64,000 nt of DNA from Cliona cf. orientalis (Eukaryota; Porifera; Demospongiae; Clionaida; Clionaidae). Below, in pieces: positions 37,101 to 48,106 of the stretch. The position numbers were made by a program, and so were the translations under genes. The notes under the pieces are model-generated. The model worked only from the letters and a program-made list of their open reading frames with translations, did not search any database and was not told the DNA's origin. How positions within the stretch are numbered: the stretch's first letter is position 1; each line of letters begins with the position of its first letter. Location: contig OZ005690.1 of assembly GCA_963930775.1 (NCBI GenBank), positions 11,372,411-11,436,410 on the forward strand. The letters run 5' to 3'.

Positions 37101-38417
37101 CCTGAGTTTGTGAAGCATTTGAAAGAATTGATCGATGAGCAGCAGCGGGAACTTGAACGTGCCATAATTGGCCGGGGAAAGTATGTGTTTAAGGACGAGT
37201 ATAAACACCTTGAGATATGTGAAACAGACTGGTTTCGGATGACTAAGCAACAGAGAGAGAAACACATTCAAAAGATTGCTAATGCTAAATTGAAGTATGA
37301 AGGTGGCCCTGAAGATGATATCAATCAACCACAGTCAACTTCCCTTGCCATATCTGCTGAGCAATTTCATTCTGATGATTTGAAGATACCCCTAAGTTCC
37401 ATAAAAGGCATATGGACGAAAGCAGAGGAACTGCTAATACAGACAGATTCTATTGTTGCTGCACCAGGTTGTGAAAAAGGAAGCAAGATGGTTAAAAGCA
37501 GGAGTGGAAAGCGACCCCACCTTGTCAAATGTGGAAAAGGAGGAAGAGTATCATGTGACAGTGACTGTCCGAACTGGAAAGCTCTCGGTATTTGTTCACA
37601 TTGTGTTGCAGTCGCACAAAGTAATTCTTGCTTGCACGATTATCTCAACTTCTTCAGGAGATCAAAGCACCTCCCTAGCACCACCCAGCTGCTACTGACT
37701 GGTCTTCCAGGAGGTGTTGGAAACAAAGGGAACCGTGTATCACGGAAAAGAAAGCGTGTGGAAATCCAGGACCGTGTTGCATTAGCTTCAAATGGCAAAG
37801 AAAGTACAAAAAATTTACGACCTGAAAATTCTTCAACAACTAAAACAGTGACCTCGTACGACAGTAGCACTGCTACTGCATGTGGATACATGGCAAGCTC
37901 TCTACCTTACGATCCAGTCCTGCCTGGCCCATCAGGAGGTTATCTTCCTTATAGCCCTGGTGGGTACCCACAGCATCAACCACATCCACATCCTATGTCA
38001 ATGCAATTTAATACAGGAATTGGAGACATCCGAGTTCAGTCGCCTGCTCATTGGTCAGCACCGTATTGGCCACCTCATCACCCATACCCCTCTTACACTG
38101 AGACTAACTTTCGTCTTTGCTTCCGTACAGGAAATATCAGCGTTTGCAATGGGTGCAGAAATAAATTTGACAAAAAGGCAAACCCTCCATATGATATCTG
38201 TGTGCAGCATGAAGAGTGGCGCTCATACACGTCACCCACAACAAATTTACCTGATTCAAGATTTGGAAATGCTTATTATCATGCAAACCCAGCATGCATT
38301 ATGAGCAAGTGGCCCTCATTCCACCCACAGTCATTGTTGATCTCCGATGAGGTGAAAAATCAACTGCAAGCAGATCATAAATCACTTTTGTCTTCGGTTT
38401 TTGGTATCTATCTTTAA
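34146..38417 (+). CDS. MULE-type transposase with SWIM-like zinc finger (MULE-2)
   Basis: Exons 34146-34303, 34365-34484, 35148-35533 and 35965-38417 join in phase to 1038 residues with no stop, so this copy appears intact. DDE core: Asp at 36432 (TVDPTFCLGEF), Asp at 36639 (GSDGEKALVDA, then CSIHARNN) and Glu at 37047 (NASESLNAVLKR). A SWIM-like finger VSCDSDCPNWKALGICSHC follows (about 37550-37610), then a basic, Pro/His-rich linker and a C-terminal Cys/His domain (VCNGCRNKF ... YYHANPAC). The N-terminal exons are acidic. The same order occurs in MULE-1, with clear but distant sequence similarity (SESLNA, EQQ.E, IG.G blocks). An in-frame ATG also lies at 34092. Predicted to cut and paste its own element in the nucleus. 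Confidence 0.87.
34652..34918. mobile_element. MITE in MULE-2 intron 2
   Basis: TGGCCTGTCATACTATAAGT at the left is mirrored by GACAGCGTGACAGGCCA, with GGTCCCCC/GGGGGACC and GGACTGTCCA/TGGACAGTC pairs inside. Confidence 0.7.
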
Positions 38418-39370
38418 TATTATTATTCATGACAATGTTTCTACTATCCAAGACTACTATAATAATATTATACTTCAACTGTGTAATCTTAAATAGACTG
38501 ATTTTTGGCCATACTGTAATGTAATAATCATTGAGAAAGTATTGTGTTCAGCAATTTCGCCAATGTTTTCTGGAAGAGTAGGTAAAGGTCATCAGGCGAA
38601 GAGGTTGATAACCTGTTCTAACAGGCACTTCAAGGGTCGAAGGTGAGTCCAGTGTTCCAGTCCAGTATTCCATTCCATTAGTCCAGTCCACCGTTTATAC
38701 ACTCCCCGAGTCGCCCCATGTTTTGAGCTACGTCTACCAACCATTGTCATGATATCCCGGCCATGCAGGCGTCAATGACGGTACGATCCAGCCCGATTCC
38801 GCCGGAAAGCCGGCTGATTACATTCATTAAGTATGCCATCTTATTGTGAATAGGTGTGCTCTTAATAGAAATACCCTCTGAGTACCTGTCCCTGCTTTAC
38901 AAGATGATCATTCTCTCCCTGGATATTGTCGAACAGATCATCTGAGACTCCAATCTCCATGGTATGTAGAATTATTATACTACGTATACCAGTATTTATT
39001 GTAGTGCACTCAGATGAGCCAATTTGGTAATGACTAGCCAGCGTACTTTTTTAATAATCACTGTCTGAGATCATACAGATCCCGATCATTGGATAAATTT
39101 ATGTGACTTGTTAATCGAGTCCCCCCACTATCACCCTCCAGTGCTAACAATATTTTAATAATGAGAGGCATTTTCTCCCAGATGAGTGTCACATATTCAG
39201 TGCCTATAGAGAAGTACGAATGGCAGTCTGAAAACACAAACACTAATAATTTATGCATCTTGAAACATATACAGCATATTATTATCATTTAATGCGGGGG
39301 GGGGGGGGGGGGGGGTCCTCATTCATTCATTCATCCTGGTTTCAGCCACTCTAATTCTACTAAAAGGCTT

Positions 39371-40000
39371 ACCAGCATGTAATCAGCCGTACACAGGTTC
39401 AAGACTATTGTCCAAACCCGTTTCAGCCAACCACAGTGCTAGTTCTAAACATAAAAGCTTATTATAACTAGTCAGACGTACCTATGGTTCAATCACCCTC
39501 TATATCAGTATGAAATCAAACACACACACAGTACCAGGAAATTACAGGCATATACCAGCATGTAATCAGCCGTACACAGGTTCAAAGACTATTGTCCAAA
39601 CCCGTTTCAGCCAACCACAGTGCTAGTGTTAAACATAAAAGCTTATTATTAGATTTAATTAACTAGCCACGACGTACCTATGGTTCAATCACCCTCTATA
39701 ATATCAGTATGAAATCAAACACACACACAGTACCAGGAAATTACAGGCGTATACCAGCATGTAATCAGCCGTACACAGGTTCAAAGACTATCATAATGTC
39801 CAAACCCGTTTCAGCCAATTATACTGCTAGTTTGTTACCTATAATTCACATCCCTCACACACCTCACTTTATATGAATCAACCCTACGCTGCCCATACTG
39901 TACTAGGAAATATGATTACCAGCATGTAGTCAGCCATACACAGGTTCAAAGATTATTGTCCAAACCCGTTTCAGCCAACCACAGTGCTAGTAATACTAGG
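39371..40000. repeat. Tandem repeat, ~165-200-bp units, four copies
   Basis: ACCAGCATGTAATCAGCC starts at 39371, 39553 and 39755, and as a variant at 39919. Each is followed by GTACACAGGTTCAA and CCAAACCCGTTTCAGCC. Non-coding. Confidence 0.85.
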
Positions 40001-41009
40001 CACATTCATATTATGTAATAGCATTCCGTAAATAAATTCAAAATAAAGCACACCCTAGGATCTGTGTTGCACATAATTTGGTGTATAGTTATGTGCGAGT
40101 CAGTATAAAAATAAAGAAGTACAACCCTAGGCCTCCACTTAAAATACTAAGTAAGGATGATGATGTTCTTTTTGCAGGACTCGACAGGATGCCTATGCAT
40201 AGATGTCACTGGCGGATGATTGCACACCCCCTCCTGACGTCGACCTCGGGTGCTATTTGGGGGTAATATTTGGTGTAGCATATTGCTGTTCCACGGACAA
40301 GCAATAGAGTCAACTGAACATGTTAACTTTGTTCTCTCTACCCTTACACAATGCATTGTGAATGTTCATCACAACATTTGTCATAACTAGCATAATTTTG
40401 CCGCTATCATCACTACTAATGCATGTAGCCAAGGAATATAATACATAACTCTGACAATAAACTTCATGCTAGGAGAGAACTTTCATGAAGCGTACTTGGT
40501 TTGGTACACTTGCAAGTTTCCTGTGTAGGTGGGTGGGGCATAATAATTAACATTGGTATACAAAAAGCATGCTACACACATGATCATACAGCCACTGTAT
40601 AGCTACACACTTGAAGCTCCCGAACTACTCATAATTATTATTATTGTGAAACTTGCTCAACTTCGTTCTCCTGTCTTTAGTAGTCCCTGCTTGATACTAT
40701 TTCGCGCTCTCTTCTCGCCGGACTCCTTTAGAGGCACCCATATCATCATCTGTCCTCGAGCATTCTCATGAGCATTGTCGGGTCGAGGATTCGCGGTCAC
40801 AAGTTCGCGCCAAATTTTGCAGTCTTGTCACGGCGCGCGCTGCCATGCCGGCCGGCCATTAATACGTGCAATACGACACGTGACTACATGGATTCAAATC
40901 CTTCTGACAAAGCTGACCAGGTCGGTGGCTGTTCTGGCCCTGAGTCTCTGTGATCGACCATGACTGGTATCTCTCCGGTCGGTGTTTAGCGAGGAAACTA
41001 CTGTATACG

Positions 41010-41515
41010 TAGCGTACAGTTTTATTTTCAACAGATTGGATTCCTGGTGCGTATCTCATGTCGGATCGTAGAGGTTTAAACACCGTGTGCCAGGCTAACC
41101 CTGTAAGTGGCTGATAACGTGAATACCAGATTGTCACTCGTTTATTTCTTGCTCAGGTATCTACATAATTATATGTAGCGTACAGTTTTATTTTCAACAG
41201 ATTGGATTCCTGGTGTGTATCTCATGTGGGATCGTAAAGGTTTAAACACTGTGTGCCAGGCTAACCCTGTAAGTGGCTGATAACGTGAATACCAGACTGT
41301 CACTTGTTTATTTCTTGCTCAGGTATCTACATAATATATGTAGCGTACAGTTTTATTTTCAACAGATTGGATTCCCGGTGCGTATCTCATGTTGGATCAT
41401 AAAGATTTCAACACCGTGTGCCAGGCCAACCCTGTAAGTGGCTGATAACGTGACTACCAGGCTGTCACTCGTTTTTTTTTCTTGCTATAGGTATCTACAT
41501 ATCATGTAGCATGAA
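41010..41515. repeat. Tandem repeat, ~166-bp units, three copies
   Basis: TAGCGTACAGTTTTATTTTC starts at 41010, 41176 and 41341. Units contain GTGTGCCAGGCTAACCCTG (the third has GGCCAACCC) and end GTATCTACAT. No shared open frame was seen. Confidence 0.85.
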
Positions 41516-41722
41516 AGAAAGACCGCTCCGTAACAGAAGCTATGACGAACAATGACGTTGAACTAACATCACGTGCACCATACATAGCAATACAAGCGAT
41601 CAAAAATCGCGAGATCGAAGGCTATAGATAAGATGAGGTAAGTTTCTGAAGGTGGAGAATCGCTCTCGTATGTCTAGTTCTACACAATATTATCGTAGGT
41701 AGCTAATACGAGCGACCGTCAG

Positions 41723-42065
41723 CAGTGGCGTTCCCAGGATTTGAGGGAGGGGGGGTGCTAAGACAGTTGCGCGCGAAGCGCGCGCGCGAAATTTTTAGCC
41801 ACGCCCCCAAATGTTGACTACACCCCTAATTAAACGCGTTCTTGAAGGTAGCTGACTGACAAAGAAGGCTGTTTTAGGCCAAATAGCGATGAGAAACTGC
41901 TGTTTTGGGAGCGAATTTTAGAGGCCAGTAAGTTTATTGTTGGTAGTAGCTTCCAGTCATCGATTATCAGTAACAATATTTGTCACTGAGCTACTGAACT
42001 GGCTGTTGTGCCAGAGCTGATGGGGGTGCTCCAGCACCCTGAGCACCCCCCTGGGTACGCCACTG
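41723..42065. mobile_element. CAGTGGCG MITE, 5-bp target duplication, copy A
   Basis: It begins CAGTGGCGTTCCCAGGATTT and ends complementary to CAGTGGCGTACCCAGG. GTCAG is duplicated at 41718-41722 and 42066-42070. Copy B lies at 55534-55854. Confidence 0.78.
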
Positions 42066-42448
42066 GTCAGACCGCCTAGTGAAGCGGTAACTGTCAACCC
42101 CACAAAAATATTTCGGAGCTTTAAAAAGCCTTGTGGGCTATCTATTGTTACTATCTTACCTCGCTTGGACGCCTTAGAAGCGAAGGGCTCCACGCGTTCA
42201 ACGCTAAAACTCTGTTTTCGCTTAGTCTCGTTCCCAGACCCTCCTTCTGGTGGGTGTGGCGAGAGAGAGAGAAGGAGGGTCTGGGCGATAACCCCGGGCG
42301 GAAGTGTCCAGGAGGAATGTTGTGGTTACACAATAATTGAGCGAGTGTGTGGCTTCTGTGGTCTCGCATCGCGCACGCGCATACATACAGGAATGTGTAA
42401 TTCCCCGCCCACGATCTTCTGTACGCGCAAAGAGTTGCAGCGACGACG

Positions 42449-45400
42449 ATGGCGTTTTGTAAGGTATGCAGTGAAGACATCTCTTCGGACAGGCGTGCAA
42501 GGCTTAAGCTGAAGGGTACTGCCGCTGGTGTCGACGTCGTGTATTCTGAATTGTTTGACAGCCTCCTGGAGAGCTACGCAGATCATCCATTTTCCAGCTT
42601 GCATAACTACCTGTCTAAAGAACCAGCATTTGTCTGCAAGGCCTGCTTTGGTGTTTTCAAAAAATACTGCGATGTTAAAGCTAGCCTCCAGAGTCTGAAA
42701 CAAAAGCTACAGTCATCATAATATGGACAAACAGCTAGAAGTGTGAGTTACAGATCAACACAAATTCAATTTTAACAGTGCATGTACATGTATGTACAAC
42801 ACATCAATTTTGTGCTGTGTGGAGTGATTTAGTTTATTACTATTAAACTGTATGATGCACTACACAGTCTGGAGTGGATGCTTCCAGGAAAAGGACTCGT
42901 GATGACACTATGATGGGGGGAGAGGGTACAGAGTCATCGGCTAGAACAGAGGTTAGTGACGGGAGTGAATTATTGAGGTATCGTTGACAATATAGTATGT
43001 TATGTTTTGTAGGCAGTGTTTCTATTGGTGTTACATGTTTGTATGTACATTGTTATTTCATGTACTAGTCGGAAGTTGAAGAAGGTCCTCCTAGAAAGCA
43101 GTCTTGTTATGGCAGTACTAGCACAACCGGAGAGCCCTCAGCTCGTAGGAGGCTGAACTTTCCTCCAATGGTTGCTCCAGCTACAGCTTCACCACCTGTA
43201 ACAGTGAGTGGCATTGCAACAACAATCAGCTGTAAATTACGGCATATTGTCCTAAACTAATTAAGGTCGTTGTCAGCTACTCAAAACGAAGCAAGTATCA
43301 TTACCTCACCAGCTCCCTTAAGAAGCTTGGACGGTATGTTGGGCGTGGAAAGAACAGTTCGATTGCTCAAGCTGCTGTGGAAAATAGGACCCTTCGCCCC
43401 AAGATTGCTGTGAAGCTTGCTGCACACGTACGGCGACACGAGATCGTTCCGATTTGTTCTGATAACCACGATTCCCTTCTACGGCTCAAGTCAAGCCTGC
43501 AGTTGAGCACTTTACGTGGGAGAGTGTGTGGCTTGAGCTCCAGAAGAATGCTCCCATTCTGATGTCCCTCTTGACAAGCCTGCTACCACAGTCCAAGAGA
43601 AACAGTGAAGCATCAAAACTACCTCTATGCATGTGTGCCAGTATTCTTCTAAAGCTCCAGAATCCCAAGATGAATCTTGTCCAGAGTATGGTGTCGCTCG
43701 TCCTAAAGGCAGGGCATGCTACAAAGCAGGTATGGTAAAATGATCCCAGCTACAGCTAGATTTATGGTGTTTTTTGTGTTTGCAGACGTTCACTAGACTT
43801 CAAAAGCTGATGGTCTCCCTATCTCATTGTGGTATGATTTCATTAATGGACAATGTCGCTGAGGGGCATGACGAGGAGATACTGGAATGGCAGGACGAGT
43901 TCAGCCAGATGCTTAGTGTAGAAATAAACAAGCTCAGCACTAGTGAGGTAGGTATTATGACAAGGAGTCGAATACTTTCGTTTCCACATATATTACACGA
44001 TACATTGTTATGCAGAAGGAGACAATGTATGTTCTCACAGTCTATTGCCCCTCCTACACTGTCTTCAAGCTTACCAGCAGAGGCAATGGAAACAGAGGAG
44101 TTGATGGACACAGAATCTACCTTCAATGCGTCAGACTTTGCCTCACCTGTCCTGAACACTCCTGAAGCACCACAATTCTCTCCAGTTACACCATCAGCTT
44201 CAACTCCAGAGCAAGTGTCTACACCAGTGTCTCCATCAACTTCAAATCAACACATACCACCTCACACATCAACACCTGCAGCTCCAGTTACTCCAACCAC
44301 TACACAAGAAGAGCCAACTGGACATGGGGGTAAAAAAACTTCCAGTAAGCATGGTGCAAAGTTAGTGGGGGATAATGTTGATAAAAACTTGAGACCAAGG
44401 CACCAGACAATCGAAAAACAGACTCAATCTCTTCATTATTTTAACTGTTTTGCTTGCCTGGACCGTGTAGACCTTTCTGGATTAAGTGATCTTGCACCAA
44501 TCGTGGACATCAAGTCCATAGATATCAAAGTTGTTCTTCCCAGTAGCGAAGATCTTGATCAGCTACTCTCAAATTTTGCAGTGATAGCTACTAGAATTCT
44601 AGTGGAGCATGTGCCAGCTCTAGCAAAATTCGCTGGGATAACAACTGACCACATCAAGCATGAACGGTACGAGGAAATGTCAACAAAATCTAAAGTGGTA
44701 TGTTGCATTGATGTTGCTCATTTAGATGTTTGGGTTAACTGATTTCACTGCAGGTACCTCTTGGCATCATCATGAAGAATGAGAATCACCTGGACGAAAT
44801 GGTCGACATACTCACCACACTCCACCCATATGTTCCACTTCATGAGGTCCAGTTAGCAACTAGTGAGGCAGATGCACAGGTGGATGGGACAGCTACGGCT
44901 GAAGTTCTACACAAGGTGCTTTTTGGAGGTGATTTATTGACAGCAATTCGAGCTAAAGGGGCGCAACGGATAAGACAGAACTCGGAGCATCCTGTTGGAC
45001 GACTAGAAGGGTTCATTCCAGTTTGTGAAGACTGGCACGCGAAAGTTGTTTTGATGGAGGTATATTATCATTAATTTATCTTGTAATAATTGGCTTAATA
45101 ATGGTATCTTTGTATGCAATAATTATTTAATACTGTATTAGGTGATATGGACACGTCTTTATGGCAAAGACTCGTATGCAGAAACTGGAACTCTCCTTCA
45201 GCTCAAATCCCTAATCAACCGGTCTAATGTTCGCCCCACTGTAAAGAAAGATGTGAATGCTGCCGTGGATTTCTTACAGGTTGGTAAATACTCCCACCGT
45301 AAACAATGATTAGACTGTAATATTTGATACACTACTTTTACAGGTGATCTTGGAAGGCCATGTCCTTGCCGCATTTCTGCAACATTTTAAGTTGTCGACA

Positions 45401-46180
45401 CTACAGGATGTAGAGGAGGCACCGTTTATGCAACAGATTAAAGATGCAAATGATAAAGGCACCACACTAGAAAACCTGGTTCTAGGAATGCTAAAAGAGT
45501 TTGTGAATATTGGCACTTTCCCACAGTCAGACGTGGCGGAAGACGACGGAGTCCTAGCCTATGCCAAGGAGGTGCTTTCTCTCGCTCTTTTGTGGGCTGA
45601 ATTTGAAGATGCCATAAGAGAAGGTGATGGGCTCAGAGTTATCCGGTGTTGGAAGTTTTTCTTGCCAATATTCAAGGTCACTAATCACAAAAATTATGCC
45701 ATTGGAGCTCTCAATCTACTGATTCAGTACAATTTTTTGCTGTCTCCAAGACAACGAGAACAACTTGTATGGTCTCGCTTCATCAATACAAGGGGGAAGC
45801 CTGGAGAGAACAAGTCGTGTGACATTCATATGGAACACCTAAATCGGATCGTGAAGGCAGCAATTGGAGGGCTGAGTTCTAATATTTCTCCCAAATCAAT
45901 CACAAGGATTGGGAGGTGTGCAGGAGTTTTGATGAAAGTTTGCAACCAGTTTGACTCTGTATCAGCAGTTGTACAAAGATCCGGTAAGCACGGCGGTGCA
46001 TCTTTGGCAAAAGATGTATCAAAAGTAACGGAAGAGCTTAACAAAGTGAAAGTTTTCGAACATGTAACGGGAAGAATGCACACCTCTTTTCCACAAGTCA
46101 AGAAAAGTCTTGGTTCTAAGTTGAACATGGACAAATTTAAAACCTGGTTCAATGCTCAACTAGTAGACATATGTATGTAA
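42449..46180 (+). pseudogene. DUF6589-type transposon protein, nonsense plus frameshift
   Basis: Nine exons, all phase 0: 42449-42742, 42868-42951, 43069-43203, 43266-43729, 43786-43947, 44041-44697, 44754-45059, 45142-45279, 45344-46180; about 1025 codons. The N terminus has paired Cys motifs (CKVCSEDISS, then CKACFGVFKKYC). A Pro/Ser/Thr linker follows, then a C-terminal half resembling DUF6589: FGGDLLTAIRAKGAQR, RLEGFIPVCEDWHAK, YNFLLSPRQREQLVWSR, CDIHMEHLNR. DUF6589 proteins occur in eukaryotic DNA transposons; catalytic residues were not assigned. Lesions: in-frame TAA at 42719-42721, and exon 4 is 464 nt with a frame switch near 43470-43505 (net loss of one base). All nine splice sites remain good. 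The stop could also mean a shorter first protein; the frameshift argues for decay or sequence error. Confidence 0.8.
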
Positions 46181-46217
46181 TCATTTTTTATTATCACAAT
46201 CACAACTATTGATAAAG

Positions 46218-47987
46218 TCAAACCAACAAAAAAACATCACCAATTATAACACAATTACCACAACAACAACTTTTTGCGCAAACATCACAACAACGACATG
46301 GCATGCATGGCTTGTCAATGCGTTCAAAGTTATCGAAACCACAAAATAACATATGTCTTCGACATTCGTCTGACTTTTGGCAAAATTGTTGCATGGATTT
46401 GGATACAAGATGTCTGTCCCCTTTGCAGTGCATCAGCAATGCACAAGATAGGTAGCCATCTCTGCCCGCTCGCCCTGTTTGCTGAATCATGGCCTCCACA
46501 TCCGATGGTGCACCCCAAAGTATGGTCTGTCTCACATCTTGACAATCGAGACCCATTCCAAACGCAATGGTGGCGATGACGACTCTTAATTTACCTTTCG
46601 GGTCGCAAAAGCTCTTTATTATGGTCTCCTTCACACTGGCCTCCGTACATTTGCAGTACATGTCCACAATTCTGCTCTTTGCAAGGTCAGGGCTCCCGGG
46701 TGGTTCGGTGAAGTTATCGCCGAGATAATAACGGAAAACACCGTACATTCTGGCACATTCTGTATACCGCTTGCAAAAAATGATAAGTCGGGGCATACTC
46801 GTGCGGAGAGCGATTAAGGCTTCAGAGACAACTTTGACTAAGTCCTCCAGTGTACTTTTCTCTTTGACGATGTACATGATGTTTTTCTTGTGTGGTGATG
46901 CTGAAATAATCGCTGGGTGATCCATGCACAGAGTCGCAACTATGTCAGAGCGTGTGTCACTGGAAGCAGTTGCTGTGAGAGCCATGATGTTCACATCTGA
47001 GGGTATCAGTGCTCTTACTTCACCCAGCCGCTTGTACTCTGGTCGAAATGATTCTCCCCTACAGCCAATCGAGACATTGACAAGTTACGGACTGTACAAC
47101 CTGATTGACGTATGATACTTTTACAGTTATGTTGAGGGACTACATCATTGATGGGATTAGTCTCGAATCCAGACCCCTCCTATCTCCGCAGCGTGCTGGT
47201 GATGCAATACATCCAGCGCTGCGGATATAGGAGGGGTCTGGGTTCGAGACTATGATGGGATATTACATTGAGGTTTGTGTACACACTTTTAAAGTCTTTT
47301 TTTGAGTAGCTGTCTTTATGCTGAGGATAAATACTCTTTCATGCAATGGGGATCTACTTGATGTAAAAAATATCAATATTAACACCACTCAATGTTGCAC
47401 GATAGCACGGGCCAACTACATTGTACAGTTCTCACCATTTTGTAATGCAGTGAGCCTCATCGATTACGAAGGCTACGAGATTTTCTCTGTATGTGTTTGA
47501 CAGAAGCATTTCCCTCCACTGAGGGTTCAGAAGAAGCGCCTCTGGACTGATGTACACGACCTGGTAACGTCCACTCTCGACCCCCTTCATGGCACTTATG
47601 TCTTGTTGCAGCTCGCCAACGAACTCCGCCAATAATCCACGTGTGCACACTCTGTTCCATCATCAGAGCAGTGAGTGGAGACACACACACCACAATCGAT
47701 GGATCCTTGCCTGCTCGCAGACGGTCGAATACGGTTGGAAGCAGAGCGAAGCAGTATGACTTCCCAAAACCAGTTGGCAGCGCTACAAATACGTCCCTCC
47801 CGCTCGCAAATTCCCGTATAGCCTCACGCTGCTGATGTTTTAAACTCTCCAGGCCGAATACTTCCATTGCTGCGTCGATCGCGGCGTCGATCTGCTCTTT
47901 ACTATACTTCGCCATGTCACTTTCACGCTCGCTTCCAAGTGAGCGGTTTCGCACATTGTACTTGAGGCCAACTTTCGTAATCAACAC
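46218..47987 (-). pseudogene. RecQ-like DNA helicase of the same transposon, frameshifted
   Basis: Two exons on the minus strand, 47987-47436 and 47058-46218, joined through a Trp codon; the start may be ATG at 47915 (MAKYSKEQ) or 47987. Motifs in order: LKHQQREAI (motif 0), LPTGFGKS (Walker A), SPLTALMMEQ (Ia), VIDEAHC (Walker B) followed by the RecQ aromatic loop, MALTATA (III), IFCKRY (IV), ATIAFGMGLD (V), QTGRAGRDG (VI), then a Cys-rich tail (CMPCRCCDVCAKSC) in place of the usual RQC zinc site. No HRDC domain; about 440 residues, short for RecQ. A frame change near 47655 (net +1 or -2) splits exon 1. The 377-bp intron contains the TAGTCT element at 47158. Predicted to unwind DNA during transposition; inference. 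Confidence 0.85.
47158..47252. mobile_element. 95-bp TAGTCT MITE in the RecQ intron
   Basis: TAGTCTCGAATCCAGACCCC is mirrored by GGGTCTGGGTTCGAGACTA, with only about 30 bp between arms. TGATGGGAT is duplicated at 47149-47157 and 47253-47261 (9 bp). It shares the outer TAGTCTCG...CCAGACC with the host transposon, so it is likely a non-autonomous derivative that jumped into its own parent type. Confidence 0.85.
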
Positions 47988-48106
47988 CTGTCGCGGAATT
48001 TCTGCCTCCTGGACACTTCCGCCCGGGGTTATCGCCCAGACCCTCCTTCTCTCTCTCTCGCCACACCCACCAGAAGGAGGGTCTGGGAACGAGACTAGTT
48101 TTCGCT

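Larger units (their letters stand above)
33979..38706 (+). mobile_element. MULE-2, autonomous Mutator-like element
   Basis: GGGAGTGTATAAACGGTGGA is mirrored by TCCACCGTTTATACACTCCC, followed inward on both sides by degenerate GTGGACTGGA repeats. CGAGTCGCC is duplicated at 33970-33978 and 38707-38715 (9 bp). Nested inside the 19-kb CACTG element. Confidence 0.88.
38716..41722. other. Interior of the 19-kb element, no gene recognised
   Basis: It contains two tandem-repeat blocks (listed separately), a poly-G run near 39297-39316 and a GC-rich stretch near 40680-40960 with a 61-codon ORF at 40768-40953 that I cannot place in any family. Near 38576-38610 a scrap resembles the TIR interior of the 16734 element. 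Confidence 0.4.
42223..48097. mobile_element. DUF6589 + RecQ transposon, TAGTCT ends, 9-bp duplication
   Basis: The ends TAGTCTCGTTCCCAGACC and GGTCTGGGAACGAGACTA start inverted repeats of about 95 bp, nearly identical through CCCCGGGCGGAAGTGTCCAG. GTTTTCGCT is duplicated at 42214-42222 and 48098-48106. Inside are two convergent genes and nothing else of size, so the element is compact: a plus-strand DUF6589-type protein and a minus-strand RecQ-like helicase with stop codons 37 bp apart. The near-identical TIRs suggest recent insertion, yet both genes carry lesions. Confidence 0.85.

Noticed and set aside
29162-37891. Minus-strand ORFs opposite the two MULE transposases
   Set aside because: Shadows of the long plus-strand coding exons.
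43774-44742. A single continuous 322-codon exon in the DUF6589 gene
   Set aside because: The frame stays open through 43948-44040, but a good GT-AG pair removes 93 in-frame bases there. The read-through is likely a retained intron; both forms keep the frame.
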